From positions 19,505,820-19,569,819 of the forward strand of contig NC_044582.1 of assembly GCF_901933205.1 (NCBI RefSeq): a stretch of DNA of 64,000 nt, read 5' to 3'. The translations under genes were made by a program, and so were the position numbers. This DNA comes from Camarhynchus parvulus. Taxonomy: Eukaryota > Chordata > Aves > Passeriformes > Thraupidae. Under the pieces are notes generated by a model that did no database searches, was not told the DNA's origin, and saw only the letters and a program-made list of their open reading frames with translations. This document shows positions 22,666 to 34,598 of this stretch, piece by piece; position 1 is the stretch's first letter; each line of letters opens with the position of its first letter.

Positions 22666-25330
22666 CCATGGAATGTTTTTAATCCCAACTACTGGCCTGA
22701 AGTGCTTTCAGGAAAAGTTGAGTGGCAGCTCAGTCCAGCCCCTGCCCCTGCCCCATTCCCTGCCCCATTTCCTGCCCCATTCCCAGCCCAGCCCAGCTCA
22801 GCCCAGCCATGCTTTTCCCCAGGAAAGCCAAACCTTGTTGTTAATTTACTGAGGTGCAGTCCAGGACGTGGCAGGAACATCACCAGAGCAGAAGAGGACG
22901 AGGTCCCCACATGTGGGGCTGGGTGTCCCCACACGGACAGACAGACAGACAGACATCCTGCTGAACAGGGCTGGTCCTGCTGGGCTCACTGGCTGAGGCT
23001 GCACTTGCTCCACAGCAAACATAAAAAGAAATCTTGTAGCTTCAGTGTTTCAATCAAATAAATCGTTTCATTCCACATGAGATGCCTTTTCCCCCTTCAT
23101 CCTCGGGTCAGTGAACTGTCACCCTGCTCCTGCTACAAACCACGAGGCAGCATTCAGAAAGAAAAGCACCACTCCAGAGCACCAGGGCCAGGAGTTCCCT
23201 GCTGCAAATGTCAGCACTCAGGATGTAACGTGCTTGAAGAGTTCTCCCCATCACCCCTCTGAGCGAAATCCCATTTTTCATGTACTTCATGAATTGCCAG
23301 ATGTCATCTGCCCCTCTCCCACGCTGGCAGAGGAAGGAGAGCTGTGCGTCAGGCAGGGGAAGGAGGAGTGCTCTGAGCAGGGAGGGCTTGGTGTGCCCTG
23401 GCTGTGCCCCAGGTGTGCCCCAGGTGTGCCCTGGCTGTGCCCCGTGCCCAAAGGGCTCCCAGGGCCCCTGGCTCTGTGCCTCAGGGCTGCACTAACACCC
23501 CCAGGCTCCAGCTCCTTTCTGTCACTCCTGACCCTTGCAGGAGAAGAGAAGAGGATGTCAGTGCCCTGCCTCTCAGCACAATGTCACTGCCCACAGATCA
23601 GCTGAGCTCAGGGCACCACCTACACCTGAAACCTCATTTTTGGTGAGAAGAGCTGCTCTGGGGCCATGGGGATCTGCAGCTGGGTATTCCCCACTTCTGC
23701 CACAATTGTTAAGGTATCTCTTTTTCCAGATCCTGCCCCAAACTCTATTATTGAAGTACCAAAGCCTCATCTGTTTTACTCCAAGCTCAGTTTCACCCCA
23801 TGGATTCAGTGTCAGTGAGAACTGCACTTACCAACTCCAACTCCAGCTCTTTCCATCACCTCCCCAACCGGGTTCCATCCAGAGTGCAGTGAGGGAAAAA
23901 TGGAATTCCTGCTGACTTTGACCCTCTGCAGCCCGGGGCGGGCACTGAGCACCCTGCACACCCAGGGATGGGCACCGGGCACCCTGCACAGCCCGGGGCG
24001 GCTCTCTGCAGGTGAGTGCAGAGAACAATTCCTCTCCTTCCCCCTCTGCTGGCTCACTCGCAGCCGTTGCAGTCCCCAGACAGGAGCGCAGCCTCTCAGG
24101 CTCCGATGCTGAGTTACAAAGAGCCCATTTCTCCCCAAGTCCTGCACAAATCCCCCAAATCCCAAAGGGAGCCTCCCAGACCCGGGGCTCCGGGCAATCT
24201 GCTGCTCCTGCCCTCTCACGTTTTAATCACTTTCCTTCCCTCCCTGTCAATGCCTCAAGTGCTTCATGTGCTGAGATAAAGAGCAATGTACGTGAGAGAG
24301 ATGAAGCAAAAAAAGCACCTCACAATTAAATATTGAAATAGGAGTTTTGAAAAGATTTTAAATTAATATTGACAATGGTATGCATTGAGGGGCTCAGGCT
24401 GAACAATACCCATCACTTTGTCTGCTAATAATGAAGTGTAAAAATAAAAACCCTGCAATATTTGGTCCCAGCATCCCTTTTGGCTCTCCTGGGGCAGCCA
24501 TCCTGGAATCGCTGTGCACAGCAGCCCTACACCCCCATATTCACCCCAAGCTCACCAAGCTTTGCTGATTTTGGGGTCTCCAGGTTGTCCTGTCCTGCAG
24601 TGAGCCCAGCACAGCCCAGTTCAGCACCCCGGGAGCCTCTGGGGCAGTGGGGACTGGGACACCCCAATGCCACCAGCTCACCCCCACAGCTGAGCCAGGC
24701 ACACTCTGGCTAAGAAAACTCTGTTTCATTACACTTGGCTTAAACCCACTTATTTATAATTAAGTTACTGATCCGTGCGTTGGTGTAAAACGACTCTACA
24801 ACGCAATTGCAGCAATAACCCAGAACTAAATCTTTAAATAACAATTGTCAAGTGAGAAGATATATATAGAATATATCAAAACTAATAGCGTTCATCCATC
24901 TTTCAAAACAAGTTAAATGTGCCTGTTTCTTCTGGAAAATCTGTGTTTGCTCATTGAACATTTTATTTTCATTACATTTGAACCTTTCAGCTGAAATAAA
25001 ATACACAATCAAAGGAGGATGGTTGTTTTGATTGGTTTGCAGGCATTTCTGCATTAGAAGAAAAGGAAACACATTAAGATTCCCAGAGACATTTGTGCTG
25101 GTGACCACTGGGAAGAACAACATAAACAGGGAAACTGTAATCAGGGATGACAACTCCAGCACAGATCTCATTAACCAGAGAGAGCAGAGCAGGCTGCTGA
25201 GGGAAGGAGCCCCAGCATTTGGGGCATTCCTGGGGATTTGGGCACAGAACTCAATAACTCCAGGGAGCAGCTGCTGCCACAGGAGGGGAACCTGGGACAT
25301 CCTCAGTGTGGGACTGCCTCCAACACCTGA
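22666..25330. other. Unique sequence with small tandem patches
   Basis: Small patches are a CCCTGCCCCATT run at 22739-22808, a (GACA)5 microsatellite at 22936-22955, a GTGTGCCC-type run at 23391-23448 and an imperfect 36-bp duplication with CAGCCCGGGGCGG at about 23925-24002. AT-rich non-repetitive blocks lie at 24280-24440 and 24720-25150. No gene is recognised; a minus-strand frame at 24848-25528 runs into the next array and is not convincing. Confidence 0.5.
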
Positions 25331-26316
25331 AACCAAAACCATTCTCTGAGCAGGCCTGTCATGGGCAGGGGCTGCTGGAACCAAACCATTCTCTGAGCAG
25401 GCCTGCCATGGGCAGGGGCTGCTGGAACCAAACCCTCCTCTCTGAGCAGGCCTGTCATGGGCAGGGGCTGCTGGAACCAAACCATTTCTCTGAGCAGGCC
25501 TGTCATGGGCAGGGGCTGCTGGAACCAAACCATTCTCTGAGCAGGCCTGTCATGGGCAGGGGCTGCTGGAACCAAACCCTTCTCTCTGAGCAGGCCTGCC
25601 ATGGGCAGGGGCTGCTGGAACCAAACCATTCTCTGAGCAGGCCTGTCATGGGCAGGGGCTGCTGGAACCAAACCCTTTTGAGCATGTTGGGCAGGGGGGC
25701 TGGAACCAAACCCTTCTCTGAGCAGGCCTGTCATGGGCAGGGGCTGCTGGAACCAAACCCTCTCTCTGAGCAGGCCTGTCATGGGCAGGGGCTGCTGGAA
25801 CCAAACCCTCCTCTCTGAGCAGGCCTGTCATGGGCAGGGGCTGCTGGAACCAAACCCCTCCTCTCTGAGCAGGCCTGTCATGGGCAGGGGCTGCTGGAAC
25901 CAAACCCTCCTCTCTGAGCAGGCCTGTCATGGGCAGGGGCTGCTGGAACCAAACCCTTCTCTGAGCAGGCCTGTCATGGGCAGGGGCTGCTGGAACCAAA
26001 CCATTCTCTGAGCAGGGCTGTCATGGGCAGGGGCTGCTGGAACCAAACCATTCTCTGAGCAGGGCTGTCATGGGCAGGGGCTGCTGGAACCAAACCCTCC
26101 TCTCTGAGCAGGCCTGCCATGGGCAGGGGCTGCTGGAACCAAACCATTCTCTCTGAGCAGGGCTGTCATGGGCAGGGGCTGCTGGAACCAAACCATTCTT
26201 GAGCAGGGTGGGGGGCTGGGAACCAAACCCTCCTCTCTGAGCAGGGCTGTCATGGGCAGGGGCTGCTGGAACCAAACCCTTCTCTCTGAGCAGGCCTGTC
26301 ATGGGCAGGGGCTGCT
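25331..26316. repeat. 46-50-bp minisatellite, about 21 units, CR1-like
   Basis: The unit holds CTGAGCAGGCCTGTCATGGG, CAGGGGCTGCTGGAACC and AAACCATTCT or AAACCCTTCT. I count 19 canonical units and two strongly degraded ones, near 25680-25720 and 26200-26230. The order CCATGGGCAGGGG, TGGAACC, AAACCATTCT resembles the CR1 3' tail with an internal deletion, so the founder unit may be a CR1 fragment (inference). Confidence 0.96.
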
Positions 26317-27260
26317 CTTCCTCAGAGCCATCCGGAAAGAGCCAAACACCCCTGAGCTGGCCCTCACAGCTCAGCAGAGCTGACACCCAGGGGATTTGGG
26401 CACCTCTCTGGTTCTGCTCCCACAGACACGCAGTCAAACTGAACCCAACACTGACAACCCAAGCTCTGGAAGGAATTAATTCCTGTAAAAGACAGTAACA
26501 CATCTGAAGGTGACCATTCCTAGGCACTATACAGCTGCTCGTGCCTCCCCTGGGGACCCATTTTGAATACACAGCTCAGTGACTTACCTGTCTCTGAGGT
26601 AAGTGAATAAACAGCTCAGTGATTCACCCGTCTGGGGAACAGCAGAAACCTCTGGTCACCACTGGCACCAGGAGACGTGGAAAAGTAACAGATTTTGTTG
26701 TTCAAAAAACACATTAAACACCTTTTCCATGAGGAATTTCTCAGGAAGCTGAACTGGTTTTGTCAGTGCTTACTGCACTTTGCTTGGCATCAGCTCCAAG
26801 CTCCTACATTATGCACCCAGCTCTGGGGCTAGACAGGAACACAGAGACTCACAGCCATGAGAATTTGAAGAAGTGTTGCTCCTAAAGCAATTAATTATCT
26901 TAAATACTTCCAAGCCTTTGTGAACAGCTGTAACCTCATAAAGAACCCATCATCCTCAAGTTCCTCAACCCACTGTATCTTCACATTCATTGCTGACACT
27001 ACTGAATTTCCTTTTGGATCCTTTAAAGGCATCTCATTTATCTTTATTGGATTTCCTTTTGCCTGGGTTTAAAGTTAAGCCATGCAGGAGAAGTTAAGCT
27101 GTAGCAGAGGAGAAGTAATCAGTGCATAAAGGCTGAATCCTAACGAAGGGTGCCCCAACTTGCTGAAAATGCAGAATATCGTGCACAATGCTGCTCTTAG
27201 GGGCTGTGTGTGTGCTGCCACAGGTGCCAGAGCTGGGAAAGGCTCCCTGCACCTCAGGAA
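26317..27260. other. Unique, partly AT-rich sequence
   Basis: A short imperfect duplication of CAGCTCAGTGA lies at about 26570-26630. Inside it ACTTACCT and AGGTAAGT form an 8-base inverted pair (26582-26604). The region 26680-27170 is AT-rich and unremarkable. No gene is recognised. Confidence 0.5.
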
Positions 27261-28010
27261 GCTGGGACCTGGCCATGGACTGCAGGGCAGTGCATCCCAG
27301 GGCTCTGGGACCTGGCCATGGTGTGCAGGGCAGTGCATCCCAGGGCTCTGGGACCTGGCCATGGACTGCAGGGCAGTGCATCCCAGGGCTCTGGGACCTG
27401 GCCATGGTGTGCAGGGCAGTGCATCCCAGGGCTCTGGGACCTGGCCATGGACTGCAGGCTGTGCATCCCAGGGCTCTGGGACCTGGCCATGGACTGCAGG
27501 GCAGTGCATCCCAGGGCTCTGGGACCTGGCCATGGACTGCAGGCTGTGCATCCCAGGGCTCTGGGACCTGGCCATGGACTGCAGGGCTGTGCATCCCAGG
27601 GCTCTGGGACCTGGCCATGGACTGCAGGCTGTGCATCCCAGGGCTCTGGGACCTGGCCATGGACTGCAGGCTGTGCATCCCAGGGCTCTGGGACCTGGCC
27701 ATGGTGTGCAGGGCAGTGCATCCCAGGGCTCTGGGACCTGGCCATGGACTGCAGGCTGTGCATCCCAGGGCTCTGGGACCTGGCCATGGTGTGCAGGGCA
27801 GTGCATCCCAGGGCTTTGGGACCTGGCCATGGACTGCAGGGCAGTGCATCCCAGGGCTTTGGGATCTGGCCATGGTGTGCAGGGCAGTGCATCCCAGGGC
27901 TCTGGGACCTGGCCATGGACTGCAGGACAGTGCATCCCAGGGCTCTGGGACCTGGCCATGGTGTGCAGGGCTGTGCATCCCAGGGCTTTGGGATCTGGCC
28001 ATGGACTGCA
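27261..28010. repeat. 42/43-bp minisatellite, 18 units
   Basis: The unit holds GGCTCTGGGACCTGGCCATG, then GACTGCAGGG (A form) or GTGTGCAGGG (T form), then CAGTGCATCCCAG or the one-base-shorter TGTGCATCCCAG. The order is A-T-A-T, six A units, then T-A repeated four times, so alternating dimers flank a run of like units. Stop-free frames on both strands are a repeat effect. Confidence 0.97.
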
Positions 28011-29540
28011 TTCCTCTGGCAGGAGCTGCAGCTCCTGGGGCTGCCAGAGCAGATCCATCACAGCTCCAGGTGGGAGCTCCCCTCAGTCCCTGCTGAGCTG
28101 TGGCAGGCTGCACAGTGAACACAGCCAATTAGGAAATATGGATGCTCCAGGTAGCTCGTGCTGTTTACCTAAAATTGATTAAAGGCTGGAGCAAATAACT
28201 CCTCCATCATCTGTCCCAAGGGTGCCAATACAGACACTGCCAAATGTTTGGGTTTACTTCTAGCACTGCATTAAAGCAGCTCAGCTCATAAATGGCACTT
28301 TGAGGAATAGGGGCTCAGCTGCAGGGCTTTGAATCTTCCCTGATATACCGACATTATTTAAAGTTTATCTTTATTGAGCTTCGAGTGTGATATGGTAAAA
28401 GGAAAAAAATCAGTAAAACTTCCATGAAATGAGTTACAGATGCAGCTGCTTTAACAGAGATTGCAAAATCATGCAGTTATTCCACATGCTGCTGCTTAGA
28501 GTGTGCTTCACCCCGCACTACAGCACTCCAAGGAACAAAGGAAATGGAGCAAAATTCAGATGAAAACATCCCCAGAGGAGACATGTCGTCATCCTGTGCC
28601 ACAGCTCCTGTTTGGATGCTCTCCACCATGACTCACACGTTTCAGCAGCTCTTTTGAGGCCCTTGTAGTCAGTTTTGAATTCTCCTAATCTCAGTGGTTC
28701 CTGTAAATCAGAGAGGCTGCAATAACGTCACTGGAATTACAGGGTAGCTGTACAGCTGACTGCGGTGAGGGCCTGGCTGCAGGTTCCTTTGCCAATTATT
28801 TGTCTAATCCACCTGTGATCCGTCTGTGAGCACAAATCCATCCCCTACTACACACACCTGCAATTTCTTATCACTGACACTGGACTTTGTTGCCACAGTT
28901 TCAATTTACACTTCAATATCACAAGAAAGAGATGGAGAATGTCTCTTTCCCTGACCAGCATCTCAATGCTCTGGATTACAAAACTGTCTGCCCAGAACTG
29001 AAAACCTCACTCACGTTGTCCTGGTTTCCTGTAGAAAGGAAAGGAAAAGATATTTTGAATCACTGATCATTCCTGGAAGTGTAAAAAGAAAAAAAATAAT
29101 TTAAACCATGACTAAAGTAAATGTCAACACACTGATGAATCAAAAAGTTCAAATGTCTGGTTTGGAATAAATAGATATATATATCTTTTTCTCTTGGCAG
29201 TGTTCCATCTAACACCTATCAATGTGATACTAAAGGTTTTCAGAAGAAAATGGCAATTAAAAAATTCTGAAGAAGCCATCAATAAATCAAGCAAAATAAT
29301 ACAGTTTTAAAGCCTCCATCTGCTGTATAGCTCACAATTAATGTGTTTCTCAAATCGTGCTGGGATTACATTTCTATTTCTATTGAAAAACTCTTGTGCA
29401 AAAATGTCCTCCAGTCCCAAACAAATATTAGAGCCAGTGCTAACAACTTCTCCTCCAATCCTAATTTTTAACATCCTCCTTGAAATCCATTTTAATTTCC
29501 TGATTTCCTTAGGAATTTCACTTTCACACATTTAAACGGC
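28011..29540. other. Long AT-rich unique block
   Basis: Nearly all of this stretch is AT-rich and non-repetitive, with a small (TA) run near 29172. A 74-codon minus-strand frame (29307-29531) and a 64-codon plus-strand frame overlap each other, and neither resembles a known protein. The block may contain conserved non-coding elements. Confidence 0.5.
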
Positions 29541-30384
29541 TGAGGAGAGGCTCCTTGAACACAGCCTTGATCCAATCTCAGGGGCAGGTGGAGAAAACAG
29601 GAATTCTCTGTTCCTGCCAGGAATCCTCTCCTGTTTCAAGCCCATCTTTTACTTTTCACCCAGCACATTTCAGAGCTGCAGGTTTCCATCCAGGCCTTGG
29701 CTCCCCAGCCAGGGTTTCCTGCAGGATGGGAAGAGCCCAAGGGATCCCCCAGCCCAGGGCAGAGCTGCAGTGACACAGTGGGACCCCCAGCCCAGGGCAG
29801 AGCTGCAGACGTGTGCCCATGATGTGTGTGTTTGGTTTTTCTGCAGCCAGGGCTCCCTGAGCTCCCCTGCTCCAGTGCCAGCCCAGGCTGGGCACAGCCC
29901 TTCCCTCCCTGCTGGGGGAAATGGGAGAGAGCAGGAAAACCACCTGAGCAGGGGAATGCAGCCAGGCCAGGGGGCAAACACAGGTACAGAGCTCCGGGCC
30001 AGCCCCCAGTCAATCTGGGCTTTCACCATTTCAGCTGTCTGGGGGAAATAATCGAGGGGAAATCTGTTTAAAGTCCTGCACTTTGATTTTATCTAGGAAT
30101 ACAGATAATCAATCCCCGGGCTGAAAGCTGTGGATTACAGAATGGAGCAGAGCAAATGGGAATTTTATTGGCTCAGAAATAAACATGAAGGGGCCAGGGC
30201 AGAGATGACCTTGTGGTGGATGGATGGCAGCAGGGGAGGAAAGGCTGCCAGCCCTGCTCCTTAATCACCCAGGGCACCTTCCCAAGGAGGAATCCTAGCT
30301 TCCAAAACACCAGCCAGCCCCAGGGGATGAGCTGAGCAGGTGCTTCAGCTTTGGACAGACTCTCAGTTCGTGGTGAGATCCTGG
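29541..30384. other. GC-rich unique sequence with a 39-bp-spaced duplication
   Basis: CCCCCAGCCCAGGGCAGAGC and CTGCAG occur twice, at 29743-29770 and 29782-29808. The rest is ordinary mixed sequence without a recognised gene. Confidence 0.6.
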
Positions 30385-30455
30385 GGAGTCCTGTGCAGGG
30401 CCAGGAGCTGCCTCTGCTGACCCTGGTGGGTCCCTCCCAGCTCAGGAGATTCTGA
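30385..30455 (+). mobile_element. CR1 LINE fragment, 3' end
   Basis: CTGTGCAGGGCCAGGAGCTG followed by GGTGGGTCCCTCCCAGCTCA and GGAGATTCTGAG matches the last ~70 bases of the same CR1 type seen at 22505-22665. It is short, so the subfamily is uncertain. Confidence 0.7.
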
Positions 30456-30549
30456 GGTCCTGGCAGATGAGTGGGGAGCCTGGCTTCCACTGCCCAGCCA
30501 GGCTCTGGACCTGCTTCCCTGCTCACTCCCCAAGGCTGCTGGCTCCCAG

Positions 30550-30842
30550 CAGCTCCTACAGCCAAAGGCACCCAGAGGAACCAGGGGGTCCAGCAGAGCC
30601 CCAGATCCCTCCTGAGCTCCCAAACTGAAACAGCTCCTACAGCCACAGGCACCCAGAGGAACCAGCAGAGCCCCAGATCCCTCCTGAGCTCCCAAACTGA
30701 AACAGCTCCTGCAGCCAAAGGCACCCAGAGGAACCAGCAGAGCCCCAGATCCCAATTGAGCTCCCAAACTGAAACAGCTCCTACAGCCACAGGCACCCAG
30801 AGGAACCAGCAGAGCCCCAGATCCCACCTGAGCTCCCACCCA
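30550..30842. repeat. 72-bp minisatellite, 4 copies
   Basis: Copies start at 30550, 30631, 30703 and 30775. The first is 81 bases because of a 9-base insert near CAGGGGGTC; the others are 72. They share CAGCTCCTACAGCCACAGG and GAGCTCCCAAACTGAAA. As 72 is a multiple of three, a frame stays open over the array, but its peptide is only the repeated unit. Confidence 0.95.
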
Positions 30843-31735
30843 AACTCCACTGCACACACACTTCAGCATGTGAGAAACTGTTTGTGAGCTTCAGTACTCA
30901 AATCTGTCCAGCACTAAAAAAGGCTTTTGAAAATCTCTCCCCTCCTCAAAAAATTTCTAAGCCCCATTGGGCTTTTTTGTGAAACAGCTTTTTCCTCCCT
31001 TTTCAGTAACACAATATGTTATTCAAGAGCCAGAGAGTTGTCAGTTTTTATGTTATGATAATCTTCTCAAGCATCCAGTTCTATTCTGCTTCTTCCCTTC
31101 ATGCTGTCACTCACATTCCAGCCTGTCACAAAAGAAAATGGCTGAATACATTAATTACAACTTGTTAGACCTCCATATAGTTAATGCTATTGAGAAAATC
31201 AAATCACTTGGAAAACAGCTAAAGAGAAACAGTTGCTGGTATTGCAGAATCTTTATGTGTCGCACTTCAAAGCTGGAGCTTTGCAAGACAACAAAAATGA
31301 TTATTACAGAGAATGAGAAAATCAAATACAACTTGATCCTCTACCCCTGGAATGTTTTCTGAATGCATTACAATATATATTTTCTATCCTGGCAAGAGCA
31401 GTCGAACACTTTTCACATATTACCTTCTTTTATGGACTAATTACAAACACCAGTTTGGAAATTGCAGTATAAAAACTTTCTGAAGGCAGGAAGTGACCCA
31501 AGTCCCCACTCACACAGACATCCCAGATGACAGTGAGGGCTGCAGGAAAGTGAATAAAAGAGAATTCTGTCAGGTCTGGCACCTCAGCACCACGAGGATC
31601 AGGAACAGAACAACGAGCTGCAGCAAAGGGCTGGACCGTCCCTGCAATGGGAGCCATGGGCAGAGCAGAGACACATCTGCCCCAGGGCTGGAGCCAAGGG
31701 CTGGACCTTCCCTGCAATGGGAACACCTTGGGCAG
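30843..31735. other. AT-rich block with a 131-codon open frame
   Basis: About 30870-31480 is AT-rich and non-repetitive. A plus-strand frame from ATG at 30967 to a stop at 31360-31362 is open for 131 codons, which is long for such AT-rich DNA; its product has no domain that I recognise. A duplication of GGGCTGGACC and TCCCTGCAATGGGA occurs at about 31628-31650 and 31697-31721, just before the LTR. Confidence 0.45.
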
Positions 31736-32134
31736 TGTCACATATTTTATGAAAAATCCCTTTGCCAGGATCTTTTCTCCTGAGAAGCTGAGAGGCCTCA
31801 GAAACAAAATGCAAACAATGATTATCTGCTGCTGTGGGATGCAACAGGTGCATCTGTGATTGGTCTCATGTGGTTGTTGCTAATTAATGGCCAATCACAG
31901 TCCAGCTGTCTCGGACTCTCTGGTCAGTCACAAGATTTTATTATCATTCCATTCCTTTCTATTCCTTGCACGCCTTCTGATGAAATTCTTTCTTCTATTC
32001 TTTTAGTGTAGTTTTAGTATAGAATTTTCTTTTAATATAATATATATGATAAAATAATAAATCAGCCTTCTGAAACATGGAGTCAAGATTCTCATCTCTT
32101 CCCTCATCCTGGGACCCCTGTGAACACCCCTACA
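31736..32134 (+). mobile_element. Solo LTR of an endogenous retrovirus, 399 bp
   Basis: The element begins TGTCACATATTTTATG and ends CACCCCTACA, so it has TG...CA ends. It is flanked by the exact 6-base duplication GGGCAG at 31730-31735 and 32135-32140. An AATAAA poly(A) signal lies at 32056-32061. No internal viral sequence adjoins it, so it is a solo LTR left by recombination. Six-base duplications fit class II (ERVK-like) elements; the passerine assignment is from memory. A homologous copy lies inverted at 39651-40036. Confidence 0.93.
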
Positions 32135-34598
32135 GGGCAGATCAGAGGCACAGCTCCCCAGGGCTGGAGTCTCTGCACAACAAATGAAGCCCAGAACTGT
32201 CCAAAAGGCCTTGGCCGGGTCTGTGGCACAGGGGGAAGCTCTGGGCTCTCTGGGGAGAAGGGGCAATGGGAACTGCACAAAGGTGCCAGGTACCCCAGGC
32301 CAGGCCTCTGGGCAGCAGCAGCAGGGATCAAACAAGGAAAGGTCCCTCCCTGAGGGGTGCCCCAGCTCCCCCAGGCCCAAACGGCTCTGGGATGGGCAAT
32401 CAGAGGCAATTGGCACCAAACCATGGCCCAATTTGCCCGAGCAGATGTCAAATGGCCATTAGCATCACAATGATTAGTAAACTGAAATTACATCTTATGG
32501 GTTTAGTGCCTTAGATCAAGCATTAACCTGCCTTAATTAAATTGCATCTCAGTAATTGATTTCACAGGGCTGAACTGTAAGTAACGAGTTGCAGAGGATC
32601 TGGGGCTTTATCTGGCAAGACACCATAAATCAGCCTTCCCACAGTGTGTTACCTCCTTGTCTGCAGCCCTCGGAGGGGCTTGTTCCTCACTGCCTTCACC
32701 TGCACACAGCTCCTCTGCCTTCACACCCATGGAATCCCTGCTGCTGTTCTGCTCCAGCAGAGGACACAGAGCTGGGGGTTGCAGGGGAGGCAGCACTGGT
32801 CTGATCTGATCTCTGTGTGGAGCCTTTCCACGTGCACAACCACAATATTTGTTCCACTCTGCAGGCACAGCCAGGCAGTGTCTGGGTGTGCACAGTGGGA
32901 TGGGACTGGGCAGTGAGGCAGCCAGGGCTCAGCAATCCCTACCCAGCCTGGGTATCCCAGCCCCTCCTGCACTGTGCACTGTTCTACCAGAGTAACAGCA
33001 CAGCTGCAGCAGTTCCACTTGCCTCTGGCTGCACTGTTCAACACTATCAAATGCACTGGGTGGGAGCACTCAGTGGGACAAACCCTGATCCATTCCCTGC
33101 CCCACTGCACACCCAGGCTCTTCCCTGAGTGAGGGACTGGCACATGGTCCTGGTGCCAATTACAGCCTTCAAAACAAGGGTGATGGGCAAAGCCAGGGGC
33201 TGGGGGCTCCAGGGAAGGAGGAAGGAGAGGCAGCATGAACTGCCCCAGCCCTGAGCTGACCCACAGAGCCCAGCCCAGAGCCCAGCCCAGCCCCTGCTGT
33301 GGCACTGCAGGAATCCCAGCTGATGCCAAAGGAATCAGAGGAGCTGTCAGTGCCAGGGCATCTCAAGGCACCCCATAACAAGAGGCTGAAAAGCTGCTTT
33401 CAGCCCATTTTTGTGCTGCCTGCCTTGGTGCTGGCAGCTGGCAGGAGGGTCTGGGGTATCCCGGGGTATCCCCTAACACACAGAGCCCTCCCCAGCCACC
33501 AGGGCACGCTGCCAGAGCTCCCAGGGCAGCTCAGGATGGGCTGTGGGGAAGCTGTGCACAGCGAACAATCCCTGTTGGGAGGGCTGTGCTGCTGCAAATG
33601 TCACCCCCACGTCTGGCATGCAGCACTGTCCCTGGGGGTGGTTCTGCTGCAGGAATTCTGCAATGAGCAGGGCCAGGCAGCCCAGCAGAGCTCCCCCAGC
33701 CTCTGTGATAACCCAGGCACGCTCTGACTGCATCTATCTAGAATGTGAGCTTAGAACAACACACTAATTATTCATGGGCTATTAGTGCTCCTTTTCCCTG
33801 CAGCACAAGGCACAGAGAAAGCCTCAGAATCCTATTTTTCTTCACTTGCAAAAAGCAGGAGCAGAATGTAGCAAATGACTCCGAAAGCAGCTCTGAGGAA
33901 GAGCCAGCACAAACAAAACCCCGCTGGCAGACCCCACAGAACAGCACAGGAGCAGCAGAGCCACCCCTGGTGCTGAGGGGAGCACAGCCACGTCCATTCC
34001 CTTTTCCCCGAAATGATCTCCATCCTGCTGCGTTTGCTCCTGAGCTCGCCCAGAGCTGCTCAGGGTCACATTTGCAGCAGCTGCTGGAGCACAGCACCCT
34101 GAGCATCACAGCTGGGAGAGAAAGCACAGGAGCAGCAGGGGAAGGGCAGAACCTGCCAAGGAGGTGCTGCCGGGGCCCCAGCACCACCACCAGAGCCCGG
34201 CTCCAAGCCCTGCCGCTGGATTCTCCCACTCTGGTGCTTCCTGGACTCCACAGCAGCGTTTGGGCTCAGTTCCAGGAGTTCCTGCTGATGGAGTTTGCCA
34301 GCAGCTGTTTCAAGCAGGTTTTAACTCCTTCCAGTCATGCAGTGGAGCCCAGAGGCTGATGTGTTCCCCCATTTCAGGTGGTTTTACACCCCCAGGCTCC
34401 CAAGGAACCTGGAGCATTCTGAGACTGACTGCTGTCCTGGTGGCAGACAGTAGTGAACAGACTGAATTAAATTCTATTAACAGTAATTTCTTCTGAGATA
34501 CCCCAATAAAACACACACTGGTCATGGTTGTCATGATTGCCAGGTGCTGTCACCAGGGCTGTGCCAGCAGCTCCTGTCACCTGTGCAGGGGAGCCAGG
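32135..34598. other. Unique sequence, no gene recognised
   Basis: The stretch is GC-rich except for an AT-rich ATTA-rich block at 32455-32600, which may be a conserved non-coding element. AGAGCCCAGCCC repeats briefly near 33265-33295. Open frames on both strands overlap and lack domains. The dispersed repeat copy at 33688 is listed separately. Confidence 0.5.
33688..33762 (+). repeat. Dispersed repeat X, copy 1 (about 75 bp)
   Basis: GAGCTCCCCCAGCCTCTGTG, CATCTATCTAGAATGTGAGC and TTAGAACAAC recur in the same order and orientation at 36142-36213. Flanks differ. This suggests two members of an interspersed family or a segmental copy; I do not recognise the family. Confidence 0.8.

Noticed and set aside
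26582..26604. Inverted pair ACTTACCT/AGGTAAGT, a donor consensus on both strands
   Set aside because: The arms are only 8 bases and no acceptor or open frame accompanies either donor; it is probably chance within a small duplication.
27075..28182. Frames of about 300-340 codons in five registers
   Set aside because: They are explained by the stop-free 42/43-bp unit; both strands are open simultaneously.
29307..29531. 74-codon minus-strand frame in AT-rich DNA
   Set aside because: It overlaps an equally open plus-strand frame, has no splice context and no family resemblance.
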